From Lineus longissimus (lineage: Eukaryota > Nemertea > Pilidiophora > Heteronemertea > Lineidae), in NCBI RefSeq assembly GCF_910592395.1, contig NC_088308.1, forward strand, positions 18,181,501 through 18,245,500: 64,000 nucleotides of DNA, written 5' to 3'. The notes below the pieces were generated by a model. The model was not told the origin of the DNA. It did no database searches and saw nothing but the letters and a program-made list of their open reading frames with translations. Of the stretch, positions 58,001 to 64,000 are shown piece by piece. The stretch's first letter is position 1; the number at the start of each line of letters is the position of its first letter. The position numbers were made by a program, and so were the translations under genes.

Positions 58001-60907
58001 ATCCGTGCTGGTAGCTATTGCCTCTGGTGGTGGATTCACCTTTAACGAGCGCTGTTGATCGCCGCATCTGACATAATTCTTCACCCCGGTGTGAGAGAAA
58101 TGAAATAAATAAATAAATAAATGAAACAGCCCTGAACAAATGTAAAACTATCTACATGTACTCCTTCGCGAAATAAGATAAAACTGAACCGTTCGTCATG
58201 GAGATCCTACGATTCTCCCATAAAAGGTTCCATGCTGAAAGTTTTCAGTCCTTGTGATACATTAGTATTGAAAAGAGGAGATTACGAATTGGTTACAACA
58301 ATTTATATTCTTATCTACATGTATATGCATTTTAGTTTTCATTATCATCTATTGGTATTGACAAGCTGATCAAGTTGCAGGTGCCGCAGATGTGCTTCAG
58401 AAGCCATGCTGTTTCTCGTCTTTTCCTCCAATAGCCCAGAAAGCAGTTCTCAAGCTCTTGAATTGGTCAATTAATTGTCAGTTTCTGTTGTCTACTGTCT
58501 AGGGTGAGACTTCATGGGGTTTATGTGACTTGCAGGACCTGAAGATGATGGTTTAAGTACATCACGTTAGACAGCATGATCCGACCAGATGCTTCCTCAC
58601 CTGGTTCGAAATCTCCCATGATCTCTTCAGCGCTTTGGACAAGGCCGGGTTTTTCGCGGCGTGTTCCACTCCACAATAACCCATAAGCCAAATTCCTTGA
58701 CCAGTGTTATCCTCTTTTTCTTGCAGGACTAGTCGTGGATGGTTTAAAGTGTTTGACCTGTTTTACACCACATGATCCAGCGAGCTGCCTCAACAACTTC
58801 ACAACGTTTGAATCTCAAATATGTAGTTCTTCAGAATATTATTGTAAGGTAAGTGTACACTCTCTGTTGTCATTCCAAAAGTTTCGGACCACTTTTCAAT
58901 TCATACGGAAAAAATCAGAAAAAAAACATATCAGAGAGAGCGATTTTGAGGTCATGAAAGTGTTATAATACCGTTACGAACACACTAAATATGATACCCA
59001 TATTACTATGATTTGGAAATATCAGAATGCTGTGTTGAAAATTTCAGAAAAAAATGAAAATGCCCGAAAAAGGGCTCTTTTTAATTTGCAGGTTTTCCAA
59101 ATTAAAAAATACATGTAACCCGATAGAGCCTATAGGTTTAGAGTGCGACGTCCAGCATCATGTTTTATTCAAAGATGCATGACTGAACGGATGCGGCAAT
59201 CGCCCAACTTCATTGCCCTCGAACGATTGTAAATTGGATTTCAATCCTATCTTTACATACACGCATGGGAATTCTGTTCAGATAAATTTGACTGTCTTAA
59301 AGGCGTACTTCGTTTTGTGTGCACTGTTTGTATGTGTTCGGCAGATTTATGCAAGCTCGATGAAAAATGTGTAGTGTTTCTATATCGGTCTTGACAACAG
59401 CACATTGAAATTGATATTCAATGAGCAATCCCAAAATCTCAATTCAATTTCAAATTTCAAATAGTTAAACGAACGATGCCTAAAACTGTCAGCACCCGGT
59501 TATACCAGGTACCTTTTTTTATGGTGTGTGCTTTTTCACATCGATGCAGAGAAATTGATGTACTTTATCCGGCATAATATTTTTTCTCCTGTTTTAAACT
59601 CTATAACCTGTTCCCAAGAATATTTTCAAACTCGACATGTACCCTCAGCACGTCTCGAATGCCAAGTCAGGCCGGCGGTGATCCGGTTTCGTGGAGAAGA
59701 ATTCCATTACATATTCCCGGTTCATTATACTTCATATTATCCTCCGACTTGGCCCAAGGAGGATACCGCGGTGACGTCACATCACGTGATCCCGACCCAT
59801 ATTAGTGATCGCTATGGCCAATCAGATTCAGTCTACTGACAGCACCAGCACTGAACACATCTCCACGTCTCACTGTCTGGTTCGCTCCTGTACACAAAAA
59901 CACCAATAGACATGAAATATTGCAATACCTAGTATGGATTCTTCCTGTGTAAAATAAAATTTACAGAGCAGATTAACTTCCACGAATAAAAAAGACGTTT
60001 GGCGTGGCCAAAGTGCGGAAATAATGTCTCCGCTAAAATACACTACGAAATACACTAGGCAATGCACTACGCAATATACAGTAGAGATGCAGTTGAGTTT
60101 GTTATTGTTTTGACTTAAAAGCCCGCCCATATCATAATAAATTCATGTATTCATGAAGTATGAACTCATTTCTGTCCCATACAACTCTAAGAACAGTCAA
60201 TTTCTCCTTAAATCATCACCGAAACCGCGATATCCGCAGGAAGATTTCGTTCTTGTGTCCGAAAATGCATGATCTTACAGGGGCGCTAACTCGACAAATA
60301 GAGGGGATCTATGGGGATCTATGCGAGTTTTAGGTAATACAGGTCTCGAACTTGTGAAATCTGTAAACATGCCTCCAAATCCCATTATGATAATGAAGAG
60401 ATTGCCCCATATCTGGGAGACTGTTTTGAAACCATCGCTAATTTTGGAAGATCGGTGCCGGCTATTTGGTTTAAAAAACCCTATTTTTCCCCATCAAAAC
60501 AGCACTTTTCATTATTCAAATGATAGCTTATTGTCTGAAGACTTATTTCGTGGCAGAAAAGTACTAATAACTCTGATTTGATGCGAAAAATCTAACTTTT
60601 TTGATGACTTGATTTTCCCTTGGCCGTGGATCGAGTTTGTTTACAATATGCAGCGCCATCTTGGAAAAGCCGTGACGTCACCGCGGTATCCTCCTTGGAC
60701 TTGGCCAACGCCAGCCACGCTTATCACTGACCGCCCGTGGCCTGAGGGCAGCCCTTCTTATAATCACCTCTAGCACCAACCCTATATTCCCTTGAGGACG
60801 CGAACAACGTGGTATTATCACACCGCGAAATTTGTGCTTGTCTGGCATGTCAGACTAGCATCTCCAGCGGTAATTCAGCTACATGTACCAGCGAAGACTA
60901 CATAAAG
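40043..60907 (+). CDS. Ly6/uPAR-type secreted or GPI-anchored protein, tentative exons
   Basis: Three pieces. Exon 40043-40088 encodes a classic signal peptide (MLIKVIFAGFLAFLAG) and ends in phase 1. Exon 58727-58848 begins in the matching phase after TTTTTCTTGCAG, ends at AAG/GTAAGTG, and encodes LVVDGLKCLTCF..ASCLNNF..ICSSSEYYCK, the cysteine spacing of the first half of a three-finger Ly6/uPAR domain. Exon 60797-60907 encodes HREICACLACQ..ATCTSEDYIK, like the second half, ending AAG/GTAACA; its acceptor (CCCTTGAG) is weak, and a better one at 60773 would be out of phase. The last exon with the terminal Cys-Asn was not found. Joining the signal exon over an 18.6-kb intron is inference from phase; it may belong to another gene. 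The two cysteine-rich exons are the solid part. Confidence 0.5.
41528..41790 (-). mobile_element. tRNA-derived SINE
   Basis: Read on the minus strand it starts with a tRNA-like head (A-box TGGTAGCGCAGTGG at 41783-41769, B-box GGTTCGACTCC at 41737-41727), has a middle domain with AAAGCGCTTTGAG, and ends GCGCTATATAAAAG.. followed by an ATT microsatellite tail (41531-41552). All three parts of a SINE are thus present. Confidence 0.88.
43719..43960 (-). CDS. candidate coding exon, family not recognised
   Basis: Minus-strand open frame of 80 codons bounded by an AG acceptor (ATACTAG) and a donor (AAAAG/GTGCC). The translation looks like real protein: PKWNYTLSYLADPYLKTAEE, PQLSRPESWSTGVPTVNWL, and a Lys-rich end. 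A following minus-strand segment near 43555-43445 (GLTNLLYNSERLVHGNHLTP, then a stop) may be the next exon, although its acceptor is poor. The sequence style resembles sperm or ciliary microtubule-associated proteins, but that is only an impression. Confidence 0.4.
43961..45345. other. no gene seen
   Basis: AT-rich sequence; open frames are short and lack splice context. Confidence 0.5.
45346..46075. repeat. 42-bp minisatellite
   Basis: About 17 units of ACCGAGACACTCGGGCTGTT, then TGTAGTCTATACACGAGTTGAT, some shortened to about 33 bp. Between 45505 and 45745 a three-unit block (marked by ACTGAGACTATCGGGCTGATC) repeats with a period of about 120 bp. With 42 divisible by three, a frame with a 14-residue period is open at 45888-46112; translation is doubtful. 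Confidence 0.9.
46156..46177 (+). repeat. run of 22 G
   Basis: Homopolymer G tract, likely to form G-quadruplex structures and likely to be length-variable or mis-assembled. Confidence 0.9.
46795..46995 (+). repeat. diverged direct repeat around CCTCTTCAGAG
   Basis: CCTCTTCAGAGGGGCTGTAAC near 46797 and CCTCTTCAGAGAAGTTGTAAC near 46944, each followed by AGTCCAGCG about 45 bases on. No coding potential. Confidence 0.5.
47545..47680 (-). mobile_element. SINE 3' fragment
   Basis: On the minus strand: AAGCGCTTTGATACTGACCC, then GGCCTGGGAAAGCGCAATGT and a tail with ATATTATTATAAAG. The layout matches the 3' domain of the SINE at 41528. The tRNA-like head is missing. Confidence 0.65.
47690..49500. 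other. no gene seen
   Basis: Several frames of 60-70 codons on both strands but none with splice signals or a recognisable motif. Confidence 0.45.
49503..49585. repeat. TGCCGAT mini-hairpin, copy C
   Basis: 83 bp with ends TGCCGACTTACCGGCGG and CGCCGGTAGATCGGCA, inverted to each other. Middle contains CTCCTTTTAAGGATGG. Confidence 0.55.
50030..50262 (-). CDS. candidate coding exon, frame uncertain
   Basis: On the minus strand two overlapping frames look coding: one with KVPPLPNAYSDSDQINTQSF and CPWDIMTIPKEED before a stop, the other, from a CAG acceptor near 50215, with YHWDEMPLGYYDHSQRRG and TEMEPYMDTRLPIPRIQSG. Style and strand fit the candidate exon at 43719, so they might be one gene. 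I cannot decide the frame or the splice sites. Confidence 0.3.
50300..53510. other. no gene seen; one inverted repeat
   Basis: No supported exon on either strand in this span. The only structure noticed is the inverted repeat at 51660-51763. Confidence 0.45.
51660..51763. repeat. inverted repeat with ATGCCCCGAAACGCCA ends
   Basis: ATGCCCCGAAACGCCA at left and TGGCGTTTCGGGGCAT at right are perfectly complementary, extended imperfectly to 26 bp. Total 104 bp, so it could be a very small MITE or a structured RNA. No clear target duplication. Confidence 0.6.
53518..53695. mobile_element. diverged copy of the 23794 MITE
   Basis: Starts CGGTGGCTTGGAAAGGAC after TA, and 53617-53695 (GGGAAAGGACATCACATGAT, then ATATCTCGATCGATGGA) matches the left half of the element at 23794. 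The right half is absent and a foreign segment splits the left end. Confidence 0.6.
54145..54490. mobile_element. 346-bp foldback MITE with TTA target duplication
   Basis: Arms of about 145 bp are inverted copies of each other (CACCAGTAG.. at left, ..CTACTGGTG at right) around a loop of about 60 bp. TTA flanks it on both sides (54142-54144 and 54491-54493), the PIF/Harbinger-type duplication. Arms include AAAAGTCCGAC repeats. Arms differ at several positions, so it is not a fresh insertion. Confidence 0.8.
54491..58726. other. gene-poor, no supported exon
   Basis: Only short open frames. An AAAT microsatellite lies near 58103-58128. If the Ly6-type model is right, this is intron. Confidence 0.45.
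59755..60697. mobile_element. 943-bp DNA transposon with 9-bp target duplication
   Basis: The terminal inverted repeats are at least 25 bp and perfect, beginning CAAGGAGGATACCGCGGTGA. Direct repeat GACTTGGCC flanks it at 59746-59754 and 60698-60706. A 9-bp duplication suggests Mutator-like or a related superfamily. There is no transposase frame inside, so it is non-autonomous. The inverted repeat contains TGACGTCA, a cyclic-AMP response element core. It lies between the two Ly6-type exons. Confidence 0.88.
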
Positions 60908-61273
60908 GTAACATCACGAGACATGGTAGGATGGTTCACTATGGTGTAGATACGAAGTGCACTCTGCATCTCATTCGTTCTAGAGCCAACCATACGGTTA
61001 GGGGAACTCCCGGTTTCTGGTAAAAATGGGTCAAAATTCCTGTTTTTTTTGCTTGATTAAAGAAAGAAAGCTATTTTCACAATATGCACAGTTAAAAAAT
61101 AATATTGTTACTGTGACGAGAGGTGAGTACTGAACCTTCGATGCCATTCGAGAGGATCCGGTTGATTTATGAGTTCATAACCGTTGGCGTCCTATCCATG
61201 ATCGTCCTCTCCAAGGGCTGATATCTTGAAAGGAGGCATCGGAGACGTTCCTATCCCAATCAGAGATCATAAG

Positions 61274-62945
61274 CTAGAGGACGGCCTTGGTGTTGGTGAT
61301 TGTCCCCTCCAGGGGATGCTGTCTCGAAAGAAGAGGCAGCTCCATGGCGCTACACAGGTCGTCCATCTCGGAGATGATAGCAGGCATGGCCGAATCAACT
61401 GGAAGGACGTTATTGTGATCCGCGGCTGATCTTTTTGTTTCCTGCAGTGAATTTGTACCGTGCGAGTCTTCCTCCATTGCCTTCAGCATTTCCGGTATCT
61501 AAAAATAACATTGAAAGGCAGACATTAGACGGGTAACCGGTCCCCACCTTATATTTTGAGACTGCTTTCGACCACCTTTACTGGAGAAACCGCGGACATC
61601 AACCTGGTATGCTTACCAGTATATCATAATTTGACCCCCACATGCCGTGACTTTGAACATAACGAACGAAACTTTTAGTGAAGAAAAAAACCCAATATAA
61701 ATGAACATGCCATGCTATCTAAGGACTAAATTGTGAAAAAAATATATGTGTCTTCTTATTATTCCTTCATACCTTGAAAAACATAACAAAAATAGAGGAG
61801 TTTATTTTTTTCAATGAATGACTCCTCACCTGATCGCTGTACTCCGCCAGTGCAATATGGTCCAAGATTTTCCCAAGCGCCGCCCTCGGTTCTGTCTTGA
61901 TGTCCTTATACCAGACGCCCCTTACCCCAACACCATTGCTGACATATGATTGGTAGGTCTTCAGTTGGATCGCAGTGTGGATGCAGATGGTCTGGTACAT
62001 CGTGAAATTAGGTAGGTAACCCCTCAGTTGTTGGTACATCTTGTCGCCATAGTAGTCCCGAAGCATCCGCTCTCGCGGCAGACGAAGGAGCCAGGCGTGC
62101 AACGGGCTTTTTTGGGTAAAGTACATCAATTTGAAAGTCTGGAGTTGGCTGTACATTACAAGTTGTGATCGGTTCATCGGCAGTGCATTACGGTATGAAA
62201 ACAACTGGTAGATCTTTGGGAACGTTTCCTTTATCAAGGGTGCGAATTCCAGAAAATCGGGATTACTCGTTTTCATTGCTATAAGCGAAGCTGGTTCTTT
62301 GCACAGCAGACGAAATGTACTCCTAAAAACACATTTGAATTCTGCGGCAGTATACTTGTCCCTGTCGGAAATTAACTGGCTGTCGGGGCTAGTTTCCGAT
62401 ATACAGATGGTGTCCTTCTCGGCGTGAAATCTCGAGAGAATCTGCATCAACAAGGTGGAGCCACTGCGTGTAAGAAAATGAAGGAGGACGACGGTCTTGT
62501 CGTCTGGGTCGCCGATGATGTCTGCAAGTCTGTGAAAAGATGAAAGGGGCATCCGGATAATCTTAACTGCCTCCTCATGTTGCCTGACATAACACAAGGG
62601 CGTCTCCTTGCAGCTGTACAAGTTTACACCTACAGGTACCACAACAAAAACAGCCTCGGAAGGTGTCACGGCGTACAGGGAAACCGTCCTCTGCAATACA
62701 ACATCGGGATGTTCAAACCCCAGGTGCGTTGCTATAAAATCCTCAGCCAAGTTCCGCGAGGCACGGTCGGGTTTGAACCGCCAAGAAATCTCCATAACGT
62801 GGGCCGACTTGTCATACGATACGCCATTCCAGATAGTGTCCAGTATCCCGGCTGTCCCATTCATACGCCAGACGAAATGCTGAAAGAATCCAAAAATGGA
62901 CCTCCACCACCGAAAGAGGGTGTGCAGGCAGTATATTCTGAACAT
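61274..62945 (-). CDS. sulfotransferase, two exons
   Basis: Transfers sulfate from PAPS to an unknown acceptor. Exon 1 is 62945-61830 (372 codons, ends CAG/GTGAGG) and exon 2 is 61498-61274 (75 codons with stop, after TATTTTTAG); phase 0 at the junction; 446 aa in total. LLHFLTRSGSTLLMQ (about residues 154-168) is the PAPS 5'-phosphosulfate loop and YRNALPMNRS (241-250) matches the 3'-phosphate-binding segment with its Arg and Ser (family knowledge). Residues 1-26 are aromatic and moderately hydrophobic and might be a membrane anchor; alternatively translation starts at Met28 (62864). The C-terminus is acidic and without known domain. It does not look like a cytosolic SULT; closer to the generic sulfotransferase families of invertebrates. 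The open reading frame is unusually long for one exon in this region. Confidence 0.85.
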
Positions 62946-63666
62946 CTTTTGAAAACGGGAAAAGGTTCAGAATCATATATATCACAACGCATACTCCGGT
63001 CGACCTCAGGTTAATCCGCCCAAAACCTGATGGATTAAATAAACAGTGAACCCGGATCTCAACTTTGTCGACTGCGAACTTCAGGCGAGAGTATTCTATA
63101 TACTCAGCACTGCAGTAAAATACATAAACTATGCAGACATGGTGGATATGGGACACTGGTGAGGGCCGTTATGATAATAATCGTAATGGTCGTCTGAGCG
63201 ATTAGATTAGTCCAGCAAACTAGGGTGAAAAGCATACAAATAATTGATCACTTTTACTCCAGTTTTTGAAGTATATATACTCCAAGGTTGATACTAGTGC
63301 AGAATAGTCATTCCAGAAACAGTAAATACTACCGAGGATATAAATAATCAGCAGTATTCACTAGGACCTTCCCAGTTATTTCCCAGTTGAAATTTTTAAG
63401 GTGTCTCCAGATTTACCCCTGGACACCAAAGCATGTTTAGTAAAAATCATTGCATGAAGAATTCTGGGACTGACGCACTTTTGTTGGCTGATAGTGGATA
63501 CGGGATAGCCCCATTGCTGACGAATCTGCATCAACTATAAAGGTCCAGAAATCCCGCTTCCCACTTCTTCAGAAGAATCGATTGATCGGGCGCTAAGTTT
63601 GATCGGGCCGATGAAACTCGCTCATCGAGGTTCCTTGCCTGACTGGTCACGCGTTTTTCAATTAAG
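62946..63666. other. upstream of sulfotransferase, no gene seen
   Basis: Probably contains the sulfotransferase promoter. No supported exon. Confidence 0.45.
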
Positions 63667-63813
63667 ATGCCTGGTACAGCTCCGAGCAACATCCCCGACC
63701 TTTATGAACTCATTAGTAAACCAGGCGACTTTACGACAATGTTGGCCTCCTCCGGGGTTGCGCTTTCTCCGGCTCAGTTTCGTGACAAATTCCCTAATAC
63801 TACGTACATGTAG
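63667..63813 (+). CDS. small open frame or first exon, unrecognised
   Basis: 48 codons from ATG 63667 to TAG 63811. The translation is protein-like (MPGTAPSNIPDLYELISKPG, then TTMLASSGVALSPAQFRDKF). The sequence is GC-richer than its surroundings. No clear donor before the stop, so it would be a complete micro-ORF or an exon running on through an unseen splice site. Low certainty. Confidence 0.3.
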   Translation: MPGTAPSNIPDLYELISKPGDFTTMLASSGVALSPAQFRDKFPNTTYM

Positions 63814-64000
63814 GTTGGCTCAAAAGCTAATGTCATCGTTAACGCTCATCTCATATTTTGGTGAAATTAATTTGGCTAATCTATTTTCTTGTTGATTCCA
63901 TCTTATTATGATTCGGCATTGTATGATTTCGGTCATTTCCTTGAACGTATTAATTAATCTCTAGTTGAATTCACCGCAGCTTAAAATAAATAGACTTTAA

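Noticed and set aside
59528..59839. 103-codon plus-strand frame before the 943-bp element
   Set aside because: It runs across the border of the transposon, so it cannot be an ancestral gene; no motif.

Overview
The window is a stretch of animal nuclear genome, from an invertebrate. Genes are intron-rich with GT-AG introns, intergenic and intronic space is full of small transposons, SINEs and minisatellites, and the gene set (fascin, ALKBH5, an XPG-like FAM120-type protein, group III phospholipase A2, MDR alcohol dehydrogenase, a Ly6/uPAR-type protein, a sulfotransferase) is metazoan. ALKBH5 together with the general sequence style suggests an invertebrate deuterostome (lancelet, hemichordate or echinoderm), but a lophotrochozoan cannot be excluded from sequence alone.

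Layout. 1-6.5 kb: 5' part of a fascin gene on the minus strand; its intron carries five related copies of one small TA-flanked element. 7.0-8.4 kb: a complete foldback transposon whose arms are arrays of a 21-bp quasi-palindrome. 10.4-13.2 kb: ALKBH5 in three exons, with a 13-unit decapeptide repeat in the C-terminal tail. 14.6-15.8 kb: a 39-bp minisatellite with a higher-order period of 115 bp. 17.4-24.4 kb: a multi-exon XPG-N/XPG-I protein, whose fourth intron holds a Harbinger-like element with a cut-down transposase. 26.6-32.5 kb: a secreted group III phospholipase A2 in five exons assembled by splice phase; its first intron holds a 5'-truncated non-LTR retrotransposon with an intact 11-bp target duplication and a 385-bp perfect palindrome in the middle of its coding region. 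32.6-33.7 kb: a possible small unrecognised gene. 34.6-39.2 kb: a complete nine-exon alcohol dehydrogenase. 40-61 kb: a gene-poor region with a signal-peptide exon, two SINEs, a 42-bp minisatellite, several MITEs and two cysteine-rich exons that look like a Ly6/uPAR domain, with a 943-bp DNA transposon with a 9-bp target duplication between them. 61.3-62.9 kb: a two-exon sulfotransferase on the minus strand.

There is no sign that the genes form one pathway; neighbours differ in strand and role. Gene models below were assembled by hand from open frames, splice signals and phase agreement; exon lists are in the evidence fields. The most unusual items are the ALKBH5 repeat tail, the palindrome inside the retrotransposon, the foldback element, the 943-bp transposon, and a dispersed family of tiny hairpins with TGCCGAT ends.
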